A stretch of 64,000 bases of DNA from Streptomyces longhuiensis (GTDB taxonomy: Bacteria > Actinomycetota > Actinomycetes > Streptomycetales > Streptomycetaceae). How positions within the stretch are numbered: the stretch's first letter is position 1; each line of letters opens with the position of its first letter. Of the stretch, positions 7,895-16,022 are shown in pieces. The stretch is taken from assembly GCF_020616555.1 (NCBI RefSeq), contig NZ_CP085173.1, forward strand, positions 7,456,001 through 7,520,000, in the 5' to 3' direction. The notes beneath the pieces are model-generated. The model searched no databases. It saw only the letters and a list, made by a program, of their open reading frames with translations, and was not told the DNA's origin. The position numbers and the translations under genes were made by a program.

Positions 7895-8899
7895 TCAGCC
7901 CCCGGGGATCTCCTCCATCCGGACCAACCGCTTTTCCCGGCGGGACAGTTCACAGGCCTCCGCGATCCGCAGCGCGTGCAGCGCCTCGCGGCCGTCGCAC
8001 GGGTTCTCGCGTTCGCCGCGCACCACGTCGACGAACGCGACGAGCTCCGCCTCGTACGCGGGGGCGAAGCGTTCCAGGAAGCCGGGCCAGGGCTTGGACG
8101 CGGCGGGCGGGCCCTTGGGCTCGGTGGAGGCGACGGGCGTGCGGTCGTCGAGGCCGACGACGACGGTGTCCAGCTCGCCGGAGAGTTCCATGCGCACGTC
8201 GTAGCCCGCGCCGTTGCAGCGCGTCGCCGTCGCCGTGACCAGCGTGCCGTCGTCCAGCGTGAGGACGGCGGCCGCCGTGTCGACGTCCCCGGCCTCGCGG
8301 AACATCGCGGGTCCGGCGTCGGACCCGGTCGCGTACACCTGCGTCACCTCGTGGCCGGTCACCCAGCGCAGGATGTCGAAGTCATGGACCAGGCAGTCCC
8401 GGTAGAGGCCGCCGGACAGCGGCAGATACGCGGCCGGCGGCGGGGCCGGGTCGCTCGTCATGGCCCGTACGGTGTGCAGCCGGCCGAGACGGCCCGAGCG
8501 GACCGCCTCGCGCGCCGCCGTGTACCCCGCGTCGAAGCGGCGCTGGAAGCCCAGCTGGAGCACCGTCCCGGCCCGCTCGACCTCGGCGAGCGCGGTCAGT
8601 GTGCCCGGCAGGTCGAGGGCGATGGGCTTCTCGCAGAACACCGGGAGCCCGGCCCGCGCCGCCCGCCCGATCAGCTCGCCGTGCGCGGACGTCGCCGCCG
8701 TGATGACCACCGCGTCCACGCCCCACGAGAAGATCTCGTCCACCGTGGGCGCCGCCGTCGCGCCGATCCGGTCCGCGAGTGCGACGGCCCGCTCCGGGTC
8801 CGCGTCCGTGACCACGAGCGAGCCGACCTCGCGGTACCGCTCCAGAACTGCTGCGTGAAAGGTGCCGATACGGCCCGTCCCGATAAGTCCGATGCGCAT
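7895..8899 (-). CDS. Gfo/Idh/MocA family oxidoreductase (inositol 2-dehydrogenase-like)
   Basis: 334-residue NAD(P)-dependent sugar or inositol dehydrogenase. The protein begins MRIGLIGTGRIG (dinucleotide-binding loop) and carries CEKPIALDL, the EKP motif with the catalytic lysine. The start is the ATG ending at 8899; no ribosome site precedes it, but TTGACA (8934-8929) and CACCTT (8911-8906) place the transcription start at the ATG itself, implying a leaderless mRNA. It is divergent from a GntR gene and beside a sugar ABC transporter and kinase, so it probably oxidises the imported sugar or cyclitol. Confidence 0.93.
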   Translation of the reverse strand: MRIGLIGTGRIGTFHAAVLERYREVGSLVVTDADPERAVALADRIGATAAPTVDEIFSWGVDAVVITAATSAHGELIGRAARAGLPVFCEKPIALDLPGTLTALAEVERAGTVLQLGFQRRFDAGYTAAREAVRSGRLGRLHTVRAMTSDPAPPPAAYLPLSGGLYRDCLVHDFDILRWVTGHEVTQVYATGSDAGPAMFREAGDVDTAAAVLTLDDGTLVTATATRCNGAGYDVRMELSGELDTVVVGLDDRTPVASTEPKGPPAASKPWPGFLERFAPAYEAELVAFVDVVRGERENPCDGREALHALRIAEACELSRREKRLVRMEEIPGG

Positions 8900-8905
8900 G
8901 CAGTC

Positions 8906-8934
8906 AAGGTGCCGCCCGGGGAACCCGCTGTCAA
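8906..8934 (-). promoter_or_regulatory. promoter of the Gfo/Idh gene, leaderless
   Basis: On the minus strand, TTGACA (8934-8929), a 17-bp spacer, CACCTT (8911-8906), then six bases to the ATG at 8899. The -35 box matches consensus; the -10 box is weak. Confidence 0.5.
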
Positions 8935-8938
8935 CGGT

Positions 8939-8950
8939 TTGTCCTGACAA
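8939..8950. promoter_or_regulatory. TTGTC-CT-GACAA inverted repeat, probable GntR operator
   Basis: Perfect 5+5 inverted repeat with a 2-bp spacer in the divergent Gfo/Idh-GntR region, four bases upstream of the dehydrogenase -35 box. Its core TGTCCTGACA fits the KGWCHTRACA motif recalled for Corynebacterium glutamicum IolR, a GntR-type inositol regulator. A 9-of-10 copy occurs at 9815-9824. Confidence 0.55.
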
Positions 8951-8999
8951 CCGAACTTCACGACTTCCCGTCAACATTCCTTGCGACTACGCTCGGCCC

Positions 9000-9764
9000 G
9001 TGGCCAAACCAGTAGTCGACCCGACCGTGTCGCTCCAGCTCAGCGTGGACCGCAGCAGTCCGGTCCCGCTCTATTTCCAGCTCTCCCAGCAGCTGGAGGC
9101 GGCGATCGAGCGCGGCTCCCTGACCCCCGGCAGCCTGCTCGGCAACGAGATCGAGCTCGCGGGCCGGCTCGGTCTGTCCCGGCCCACCGTGCGCCAGGCC
9201 ATCCAGTCCCTCGTCGACAAGGGCCTCCTCGTCCGCCGCCGCGGGGTCGGCACCCAGGTCGTCCACAGCCAGGTCAAGCGCCCCCTGGAGCTGAGCAGCC
9301 TCTACGACGACCTTGAGGCGGCGGGCCAGAAGCCCGAGACGCGCGTCCTGGCCAACACGCTCGTGCCGGCGTCCGCCGAGGTCGCGGCCGCGCTCGGGGT
9401 GGGGGAGGGCGACGAGGTGCACCGGGTCGAGCGGCTGCGGCTGACCCACGGCGACCCGGTCGCGTACCTCTGCAACCACCTGCCCACCGGGCTGCTCCCG
9501 CTCGACACGGAGCGGCTGGAGGCGACGGGGCTCTACCGGCTGATGCGCGCCGCCGGGATAACCCTGCACAGCGCCCGCCAGTCCGTCGGCGCCCGCGCCG
9601 CCGCCGCCGAGGAGGGCGAGCGGCTCACCGAGCCCGCGGGCGCCCCGCTCCTGACGATGCAGCGGACCACGTTCGACGACACCGGCAGACCCGTCGAGTT
9701 CGGGTCGCACACGTACCGGGCGTCCCGCTACTCCTTCGAGTTCCAGCTCCTCGTGCGGCCGTAG
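9000..9764 (+). CDS. GntR family (HutC-type) transcriptional regulator
   Basis: 254 residues. The N-terminal GntR winged helix (about residues 22-90) shows GSLLGNEIELAGRLGLSRPTVRQ with its recognition helix. The C-terminal UTRA-like sensor domain contains VHRVERLRLTHGDPVAY. The start is the GTG at 9000: no Shine-Dalgarno is present and TACGCT at 8988-8993 sits six bases before it, so it is probably leaderless. It is divergent from a dehydrogenase and followed by a sugar ABC transporter. Related binding-site-like sequences flank both outer promoters, making it the likely local regulator. The effector is probably the transported sugar, cyclitol or its phosphate (inference). Confidence 0.93.
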   Translation: MAKPVVDPTVSLQLSVDRSSPVPLYFQLSQQLEAAIERGSLTPGSLLGNEIELAGRLGLSRPTVRQAIQSLVDKGLLVRRRGVGTQVVHSQVKRPLELSSLYDDLEAAGQKPETRVLANTLVPASAEVAAALGVGEGDEVHRVERLRLTHGDPVAYLCNHLPTGLLPLDTERLEATGLYRLMRAAGITLHSARQSVGARAAAAEEGERLTEPAGAPLLTMQRTTFDDTGRPVEFGSHTYRASRYSFEFQLLVRP

Positions 9765-9814
9765 AAGCGTCCTGGAAGCGCCGTGGGCATGGCGCGGAAG
9801 ACCGGCCGTAAGAA

Positions 9815-9824
9815 TGTTATGACA
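9815..9824 (+). promoter_or_regulatory. TGTTATGACA site, second candidate GntR operator
   Basis: Differs at one position from the KGWCHTRACA pattern matched at 8940-8949. It ends six bases before the TTGACG box of the transporter operon, the same geometry as at the dehydrogenase promoter. It overlaps a small ATGAC-AAA-GTCAT palindrome at 9819-9831. Confidence 0.45.
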
Positions 9825-9830
9825 AAGTCA

Positions 9831-9860
9831 TTGACGGTGCCGGGCACCCACCGCTAGAAC
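9831..9860 (+). promoter_or_regulatory. promoter of the sugar ABC transporter operon
   Basis: TTGACG at 9831-9836 and TAGAAC at 9855-9860 with an 18-bp spacer, 44 bp before the first binding-protein gene. Confidence 0.55.
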
Positions 9861-9903
9861 TCCTCCAGCCGCACACGGGCGGCGAGGAGAGAGGTGGCAC
9901 ACC

Positions 9904-10893
9904 ATGCGCACAGCCCGCACGGCAGCAACCCTCATGGCGGTCGTCGCACTCGCGGCCGGATGCAGCAGCTCCGGAGGCAAGACCTCCGAGGACAAGGCCG
10001 ACGGCTCCACGGGCGGCAAGCCCGCCGGCACGCCCCGCCTGAAGATCGCGATGATCACCCACTCCGGCGAGGGCGACACCTTCTGGGACATCGTCCAGAG
10101 CGGCGCCGAGCAGGCCGCGGCCAAGGACAACGTCCAGTTCCTCTACTCGAACGACAAAGAGGCCAAGGGCCAGGCCGAGCTGGTCCAGTCGGCGATCGAC
10201 AAGAAGGTCGACGGGATCGTCGTCACCCTCGCCAAGCCCGAGGCCATGAAGGCCGTACTCGCCAAGGCGGAGGACGCCGGGATCCCGGTCGTCACGATCA
10301 ACTCGGGCGGCGAGTTCTCGCAGCGGTTCGGCGCGCTCACCCACATCGGGCAGGACGAGTCCGTGGCCGGCGAGGCCGTCGGCAGCGAACTCACCGAGCG
10401 CGGCCGGAAGAAGGTGCTCTGCGTCATCCACGAACAGGGCAACGTCTCCCTGGAGCAGCGCTGCGCCGGCGTCAAGAAGACCTTCAAGGGCACCGTCGAG
10501 AACCTCAACGTCGAGGGCACCAACGCCCCCTCGTCCCAGTCGTCCATCGAGGCGAAGCTCCAGGCGTCCAAGGACATCGACGCGGTCGTCGCGCTCGGCG
10601 CCCCCACCGCGGCCGTCGCCGTCAAGGCGAAGCAGGACGCGGGCAGCGAGGCGGAGGTCGACACCTTCGATCTGAACGCGGCCGTGGTCAAGAGCCTCAA
10701 GGCCAAGGACGTCGGCTTCGCCGTCGACCAGCAGCCCTACCTCCAGGGCTATCTCGCCGTCGACGAACTGTGGCTCTACAAGACCAACGCCAACGTCATC
10801 GGCGGCGGAAAGCCCGTCCTGACAGGCCCGGCGATCGTCACCGAGCAGGACGTGCCGAAGCTCGAGAAGTACACCGCGCGCGGTACCCGGTGA
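9904..10893 (+). CDS. sugar ABC transporter substrate-binding lipoprotein, copy 1
   Basis: 329-residue periplasmic-binding-protein (RbsB/XylF-type, CUT2 family) lipoprotein. The signal peptide ends in the lipobox LAAGC (Cys20), followed by a Ser/Gly/Lys linker. The mature part shows [20 protein letters not shown] and the sugar-binding INSGG loop. A strong ribosome site (GAGGAGAGAGG, 9884-9894) precedes ATG 9904. Anchored outside the membrane, it delivers substrate to the permease at 12011. It is closely related to the next gene, its tandem duplicate. Ligand not determinable; the dehydrogenase next door and the regulator sites suggest a cyclitol or sugar. Confidence 0.95.
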   Translation: MRTARTAATLMAVVALAAGCSSSGGKTSEDKADGSTGGKPAGTPRLKIAMITHSGEGDTFWDIVQSGAEQAAAKDNVQFLYSNDKEAKGQAELVQSAIDKKVDGIVVTLAKPEAMKAVLAKAEDAGIPVVTINSGGEFSQRFGALTHIGQDESVAGEAVGSELTERGRKKVLCVIHEQGNVSLEQRCAGVKKTFKGTVENLNVEGTNAPSSQSSIEAKLQASKDIDAVVALGAPTAAVAVKAKQDAGSEAEVDTFDLNAAVVKSLKAKDVGFAVDQQPYLQGYLAVDELWLYKTNANVIGGGKPVLTGPAIVTEQDVPKLEKYTARGTR

Positions 10894-11009
10894 ACGGATG
10901 CGTGATCCCGGTGCCTGATACTTGGACGTTTGGGGCCGGTCGTCGAGCCCCCGGGGCAGGTCCGCCGGTCCCGCAGATCCAGGCACCAGAAGAAGAAGGG
11001 CAAGGCCTC

Positions 11010-12014
11010 GTGGCACGGTTTCGGAGCTGGGTGAGCATCGCCCTCGCAGGGGCAGTCGGTCTCACCCTCGCGGGGTGCAGCAGCACCGGCGGCAAGCGGG
11101 CGGAGGACGCCAGGAAGGCGGCCTCGGCCCAGGGCAAGGCCGCGGTGAACACCCCGCGCTGGACCGTCGCGATGGTGACCCATTCGGGCGACGGCGACAC
11201 CTTCTGGGACATCGTCCAGAGCGGCGCCAAGCAGGCCGCCGTCAAGGACAACATCAACTTCCTGTACTCGCACAGCGACGAGGCGCAGCAGCAGGCCCAG
11301 CTCGTCGACGCGGCCGTGGACAAGAAGGTCGACGGCCTGATCGTCACGCTCGCCAAGCCCGACGCCATGAAGGCCGCCGTCGCCCGCGCCGAGAAGGCCG
11401 GCATCCCCGTGATCACCGTGAACTCCGGCTCCGAGGAGTCCAAGAAGTTCGGCGCGCTCACGCACATCGGCCAGGACGAGACGATCGCGGGCCGGGCCGT
11501 CGGCGAGGAGCTGAACAAGCGCGGCCGCAAGAAGGCCCTGTGCGTCCTGCACGAGCAGGGCAACGTCGGCCACGAGCAGCGCTGCGCCGGCGCCAAGGAG
11601 ACCTTCAAGGGCCAGATGCAGAACCTGTACGTCGAGGGCACCAACATGCCCGACGTCCAGTCCTCCATCGGCGCCAAGCTCCAGGCCGACAAGTCCATCG
11701 ACTCCGTCGTCACGCTCGGCGCGCCCTTCGCCGCCACCGCCGTGAAGGCCAAGCAGGACGCGGGCAGCAAGGCCGAGATCGACACCTTCGACCTCAACGA
11801 GAAGGTCGCCGCCGAGCTGAAGGACGGCACGCTCGGCTTCGCCGTCGACCAGCAGCCCTACCTCCAGGGCTACGAGGCCGTGGACCTGCTCTGGCTCTAC
11901 CGCTACAACGCGGACGTCCTCGGCGGCGGAAAGCCGGTCCTCACCGGACCGCAGATCATCACCAAGGACCAGGCGGCCAAGCTCGAGGAGTACACGAAGC
12001 GGGGGACCCGATGA
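11010..12014 (+). CDS. sugar ABC transporter substrate-binding lipoprotein, copy 2
   Basis: 334-residue paralogue of the preceding gene, roughly two-thirds identical by eye and nearly colinear. Lipobox LTLAGC (Cys23). Shared blocks include [31 protein letters not shown] and [11 protein letters not shown]. The GTG start at 11010 follows AGAAGAAGGG. Its stop overlaps the ATG of the permease (ATGA at 12011), so this copy is the one translationally coupled to the transporter. Differences between copies in the INSGG versus VNSGS binding loop suggest related but distinct ligands, an inference. Confidence 0.94.
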   Translation: MARFRSWVSIALAGAVGLTLAGCSSTGGKRAEDARKAASAQGKAAVNTPRWTVAMVTHSGDGDTFWDIVQSGAKQAAVKDNINFLYSHSDEAQQQAQLVDAAVDKKVDGLIVTLAKPDAMKAAVARAEKAGIPVITVNSGSEESKKFGALTHIGQDETIAGRAVGEELNKRGRKKALCVLHEQGNVGHEQRCAGAKETFKGQMQNLYVEGTNMPDVQSSIGAKLQADKSIDSVVTLGAPFAATAVKAKQDAGSKAEIDTFDLNEKVAAELKDGTLGFAVDQQPYLQGYEAVDLLWLYRYNADVLGGGKPVLTGPQIITKDQAAKLEEYTKRGTR

Positions 12015-13060
12015 GCGCCGCCGCACCGAAGACCCCGCCGCTGACGGACGAGCGGCTCCTGAAGACATCGCCGCTGCGCAAGCTCATGGGCCGGCCCGAA
12101 CTCGGCTCGGTCGTCGGCGCCGTCGCCGTCTTCCTCTTCTTCGCGATCTTCGCGGACAGCTTCCTGCGGGCCTCCAGCCTCGCCACGGTCCTGTACGCGT
12201 CGTCGACGATCGGCATCATGGCCGTACCCGTGGCCCTGCTGATGATCGGCGGCGAGTTCGACCTCTCCGCCGGCGTCATGGTCACCACGTCCGCGCTGAT
12301 CTCGTCGATGTTCAGCTACCAGATGACGGCGAACGTCTGGGTCGGCGTGGGCGTCTCGCTCCTGGTCACGCTCGCCATCGGCGTCTTCAACGGCGTCATG
12401 CTGACCCGCACCGACCCACCGAGCTTCATCATCACGCTCGGCACGTTCCTGATGCTGACCGGTATGAACCTCGGCTTCACCAAGCTGATCAGCGGCACCG
12501 TCTCCACCAAGTCGATCTCCGACATGGAGGGCTTCTCCTCCGCGAAGGACGTCTTCGCCTCCACGCTCACCATCGGCGGTGTCGACTTCAAGATCACCAT
12601 CCTGTGGTGGCTCGCCCTGATCGTCGTCGCCACCTGGATCCTGCTGCGCACCCGCGTCGGCAACTGGATCTACGCGGTCGGCGGCGGCGAGGACGCGGCC
12701 CGCGCCGTCGGTGTCCCGGTCAACAAGACCAAGATCGGCCTCTACATGGGCGTCGCCTTCGGCGCCTGGATCTCGGGGCAGCACCTGCTGTTCTCGTTCG
12801 ACGTCGTGCAGTCCGGCGAGGGCGTCGGCAACGAGCTGATCTACATCATCGCGGCCGTCATCGGCGGCTGCCTGATCACCGGCGGCTACGGGTCCGCCGT
12901 CGGCGCGGCCATCGGCGCCCTGATCTTCGGCATGACGAGCAAGGGCATCGTGTTCGCCGAGTGGAACCCGGACTGGTTCAAGTTCTTCCTCGGGGCGATG
13001 CTGCTCCTCGCGACCCTGCTCAACGCGTGGGTCCGCAAGCGCGCGGAGGCGACGAAATGA
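12011..13060 (+). CDS. sugar ABC transporter permease (RbsC/XylH type)
   Basis: 349-residue integral membrane protein with 8-10 hydrophobic segments. [12 protein letters not shown] is the BPD_transp_2 family motif, and [20 protein letters not shown] is the conserved segment near the end. It forms the channel of a CUT2 importer. ATGA overlap with the binding protein upstream and with the ATPase downstream (ATG 13057) shows a tightly coupled operon. Confidence 0.95.
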   Translation: MSAAAPKTPPLTDERLLKTSPLRKLMGRPELGSVVGAVAVFLFFAIFADSFLRASSLATVLYASSTIGIMAVPVALLMIGGEFDLSAGVMVTTSALISSMFSYQMTANVWVGVGVSLLVTLAIGVFNGVMLTRTDPPSFIITLGTFLMLTGMNLGFTKLISGTVSTKSISDMEGFSSAKDVFASTLTIGGVDFKITILWWLALIVVATWILLRTRVGNWIYAVGGGEDAARAVGVPVNKTKIGLYMGVAFGAWISGQHLLFSFDVVQSGEGVGNELIYIIAAVIGGCLITGGYGSAVGAAIGALIFGMTSKGIVFAEWNPDWFKFFLGAMLLLATLLNAWVRKRAEATK

Positions 13061-13857
13061 CCGAGACCGCAGAACGTACGGCGCTGGTGGAGCTCGACGG
13101 CGTCAGTAAGTACTACGGCAACATCCGGGCGCTGGAGGACGTCTCCCTCGTCGTGCACGCGGGCGAGATCTCCTGCGTCCTCGGCGACAACGGCGCGGGT
13201 AAGTCGACCCTCATCAAGATCATCGCGGGTCTGCACAAGCACGACTCCGGGACCTTCAGCATCGAGGGCGAGGAGACGCGGCTCGCCAACCCGCGCGAGT
13301 CCCTCGACCGCGGTATCGCCACGGTCTACCAGGACCTCGCCGTCGTCCCGCTGATGCCGGTCTGGCGGAACTTCTTCCTCGGCTCCGAGCCGACGAAGGG
13401 CTCCGGCCCCTTCAAGCGGCTGGACGTCGACCTGATGCGCCGGACGACCCACGCGGAGCTGCTCCGCATGGGCATCGACCTGCGCGACGTCGACCAGCCC
13501 ATCGGCACCCTCTCCGGCGGCGAGCGCCAGTGCGTGGCGATCGCCCGCGCCGTCTACTTCGGCGCCAAGGTCCTCGTCCTCGACGAGCCGACCGCGGCCC
13601 TCGGCGTCAAGCAGTCCGGCGTCGTCCTCAAGTACGTCGCCGCCGCGCGCGACGCGGGCCTCGGCGTGGTCCTGATCACGCACAACCCGCACCACGCCTA
13701 CCTCGTCGGCAACCGCTTCGTCCTCCTGAAGAGGGGCACGATGTTCGGCAGCTACGCGCGCGACGAGATCACCCTCGACGAACTGACCCGCCAAATGGCA
13801 GGTGGCAGCGAACTGGACGACCTGCGCCACGAGCTGGAGGGCCGGGACGCCCCGTAG
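13057..13857 (+). CDS. sugar ABC transporter ATP-binding protein
   Basis: 266 residues, a single ABC domain: Walker [10 protein letters not shown], signature LSGGERQ, Walker [14 protein letters not shown]-loop LITHNPHH. Many CUT2 importers carry a fused two-domain ATPase of about 500 residues (RbsA); here there is only one domain, which must dimerise. Its ATG overlaps the permease stop. A perfect hairpin follows four bases after the stop, ending the operon. Confidence 0.95.
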   Translation: MTETAERTALVELDGVSKYYGNIRALEDVSLVVHAGEISCVLGDNGAGKSTLIKIIAGLHKHDSGTFSIEGEETRLANPRESLDRGIATVYQDLAVVPLMPVWRNFFLGSEPTKGSGPFKRLDVDLMRRTTHAELLRMGIDLRDVDQPIGTLSGGERQCVAIARAVYFGAKVLVLDEPTAALGVKQSGVVLKYVAAARDAGLGVVLITHNPHHAYLVGNRFVLLKRGTMFGSYARDEITLDELTRQMAGGSELDDLRHELEGRDAP

Positions 13858-13860
13858 GCA

Positions 13861-13883
13861 CGGCGCCCCTGAAAGGGGCGCCG
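13861..13883 (+). terminator. perfect 10-bp stem-loop after the ABC operon
   Basis: CGGCGCCCCT, GAA loop, AGGGGCGCCG, beginning three bases after the ATPase stop codon. No T-run follows, as is common in high-GC terminators. Confidence 0.7.
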
Positions 13884-14034
13884 GACTGTGACATTCACGG
13901 CTTCCGCCGCGGGGCGCGACCAGCCACGAACAACCCGCAGACGAAGCGGGACCTGCGGTGGCGCCCCGTCGCTCCCGAGTGACCGCCACCGCTCGGATAC
14001 GCCCCCGCGGCAGCGAAATGGCACAATCGGCGCG

Positions 14035-15219
14035 ATGAGCACCTACCGCGACCTCGCGCACCGCGGCTCCGCACGAGCCACCGTCCTGCGGACCGTCGGC
14101 ACGCGTGAGCGCCGTTCCCACCTGACGGCGCCCCGCGTCCCGACCGTCGGCATCGACATCGGCGGTACGAAGGTGATGGCGGGCGTGGTCGACGCCGACG
14201 GCAACATCCTGGAGACCCTGCGCACCGAGACGCCGGACAAGTCCAAGAGCCCCAAGGTCGTCGAGGACACCATCACGGAGCTGGTGCTCGATCTCTCCGA
14301 CCGGCACGACGTCCACGCCGTCGGCATCGGCGCGGCCGGCTGGGTCGACGCCGACCGCAACCGGGTGCTCTTCGCCCCGCACCTGTCCTGGCGCAACGAG
14401 CCGCTGCGCGACCGGCTCGCCGGCCGCCTCTCCGTCCCCGTACTCGTCGACAACGACGCGAACACGGCCGCCTGGGCCGAGTGGCGGTTCGGCGCGGGCC
14501 GTGGCGAGGACCACCTGGTCATGATCACGCTGGGCACCGGCATCGGCGGCGCGATCCTGGAGGACGGCCAGGTCAAGCGCGGCAAGTTCGGCGTCGCCGG
14601 CGAATTCGGCCACATGCAGGTCGTCCCCGGCGGCCACCGCTGCCCGTGCGGCAACCGCGGCTGCTGGGAGCAGTACAGCTCCGGCAACGCGCTCGTGCGC
14701 GAGGCCCGCGAGCTCGCAGCCGCGGACTCCCCGGTCGCCTACGGGCTCATCGAGCGCGTCAAGGGCAACGTCCCCGACATCACGGGCCCCCTCATCACCG
14801 AGCTCGCCCGCGAGGGCGACGCCATGTGCATCGAGCTGCTCCAGGACATCGGCCAGTGGCTCGGCGTCGGCATCGCGAACCTCGCGGCCGCCCTCGACCC
14901 GTCCTGCTTCGTCATCGGCGGCGGCGTCTCCGCGGCCGACGACCTGCTGATCGGCCCGGCCCGCGACGCCTTCAAGCGCCACCTCACCGGCCGCGGCTAC
15001 CGCCCCGAGGCCCGCATCGCCCGTGCCCAGCTCGGCCCCGAGGCCGGTATGGTCGGCGCCGCGGACCTCGCCCGGCTCGTCGCCCGCCGTTTCCGCCGCG
15101 CCAAGCGCCGTCGCGTGGAACGGTACGAGCGCTACGAGCGTTACCACCAGGGCAAGGGCTTCGGCCTCGACCCGCAAAGCCCGGCGAGCGCCGCCGGCGA
15201 GAATCAGGGACCGAAGTAA
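14035..15219 (+). CDS. ROK family sugar kinase (glucokinase-like) with basic tail
   Basis: 394 residues. The ROK kinase core begins at about residue 38 (VGIDIGGTKVMAGVVD, phosphate-binding), continues with LVDNDANTAAWAE (catalytic Asp) and TLGTGIGGAILEDG, and has the zinc motif CPCGNRGCWEQ. No helix-turn-helix precedes it, so it is read as a kinase rather than a repressor. Unusual is the C-terminal extension of about 50 residues: an Arg/Lys-rich stretch (RRFRRAKRRR) followed by ERYERYERY. It lies downstream of the ABC operon beyond a terminator and probably phosphorylates the incoming sugar. Start ATG 14035; the last base of its TAA is the A of the next ATG. Confidence 0.93.
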   Translation: MSTYRDLAHRGSARATVLRTVGTRERRSHLTAPRVPTVGIDIGGTKVMAGVVDADGNILETLRTETPDKSKSPKVVEDTITELVLDLSDRHDVHAVGIGAAGWVDADRNRVLFAPHLSWRNEPLRDRLAGRLSVPVLVDNDANTAAWAEWRFGAGRGEDHLVMITLGTGIGGAILEDGQVKRGKFGVAGEFGHMQVVPGGHRCPCGNRGCWEQYSSGNALVREARELAAADSPVAYGLIERVKGNVPDITGPLITELAREGDAMCIELLQDIGQWLGVGIANLAAALDPSCFVIGGGVSAADDLLIGPARDAFKRHLTGRGYRPEARIARAQLGPEAGMVGAADLARLVARRFRRAKRRRVERYERYERYHQGKGFGLDPQSPASAAGENQGPK

Positions 15220-15797
15220 TGACCGTGCCACGCCAGCCCTCGTCCCCCGACGAAGGGCAGCACCCCCCTGAGAACCGCCGGAGGGTCATCCGCCGCCGCG
15301 CGCTCACGCTGCTCACGATCGTGCTGCTCATCGGCGTGCCCGCCGGCTATCTGGTGATCTCCGCGGACCAGAGCCGTAGCAGCGGCAAGGACAAGGAGGC
15401 CAAGTACTCCGCGACGGGCCTCACCATCGGCTGGCCCTCCAAGGTCCAGCGCCGGCTGTACCAGGTGCCGGTCCCGGTCTCCACCGCCAAGGGCGTCGCG
15501 TACTACGAGACGAACAACCTCAGGACGAGCCGCCTCTACGTCCGCTTCCGCACGACGGACGCGGGCCTCGACAAGTTCCTGAAGACCGTCGGGACCAGCT
15601 CGTCCAAGCTGAAGAAGGACGAGATCGCCGTCAGCGCGCGCAACCAGAAGGTCGTGGGCTGGGTCTTCAACGGCCCCGGCCCGTACTGGGGCCTCACCCA
15701 CAAGCAGAAGAACCCCGAGCCGACCCTGGACATCGTGGTGAACCGCGCGAACCCGGCGAAGCCCTTCGTGTACGTGGTGTCGACGACGACGCCGTAG
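15219..15797 (+). CDS. membrane-anchored protein of unknown function
   Basis: 192 residues, not recognised. A Pro/Arg-rich cytosolic N-terminus is followed by one transmembrane helix (about residues 26-47, LTLLTIVLLIGVPAGYLV) and an extracytoplasmic domain of about 140 residues without cysteines. The start overlaps the kinase stop by one base (TAATG), so it is translated with the kinase. The outer domain has a VYVVSTTTP end and Lys-rich loops. A stem-loop follows at 15807. Confidence 0.85.
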   Translation: MTVPRQPSSPDEGQHPPENRRRVIRRRALTLLTIVLLIGVPAGYLVISADQSRSSGKDKEAKYSATGLTIGWPSKVQRRLYQVPVPVSTAKGVAYYETNNLRTSRLYVRFRTTDAGLDKFLKTVGTSSSKLKKDEIAVSARNQKVVGWVFNGPGPYWGLTHKQKNPEPTLDIVVNRANPAKPFVYVVSTTTP

Positions 15798-15806
15798 CAC
15801 CGGCGC

Positions 15807-15830
15807 GCCCGGCCGCCGCCGCGGCCGGGC
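15807..15830 (+). terminator. perfect 10-bp stem-loop
   Basis: GCCCGGCCGC, CGCC loop, GCGGCCGGGC, nine bases after the stop of the kinase-linked membrane protein gene. No T-run. Confidence 0.65.
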
Positions 15831-16022
15831 GATCCACCGCGCCGGCGATCCCGCGTCGAATTGCCCGCATATGGCGCTCCGGTGCCGCTCGCCGCTCGCC
15901 GCTCCTCGCGGTAGGAGGCCTTCACGCGGCCTCCCCGAACCACGTACACCACCAACCCCAGGCATTCACTCCGTGCGCACTCACGGGCCCCGCCCCGAAC
16001 CCTCACAGAGCGACTGGATAGC

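Noticed and set aside
12886..15231. 781-codon minus-strand frame across the ATPase and ROK genes
   Set aside because: Shadow of two well-supported plus-strand genes; no recognisable domain and it crosses a terminator and two gene boundaries.
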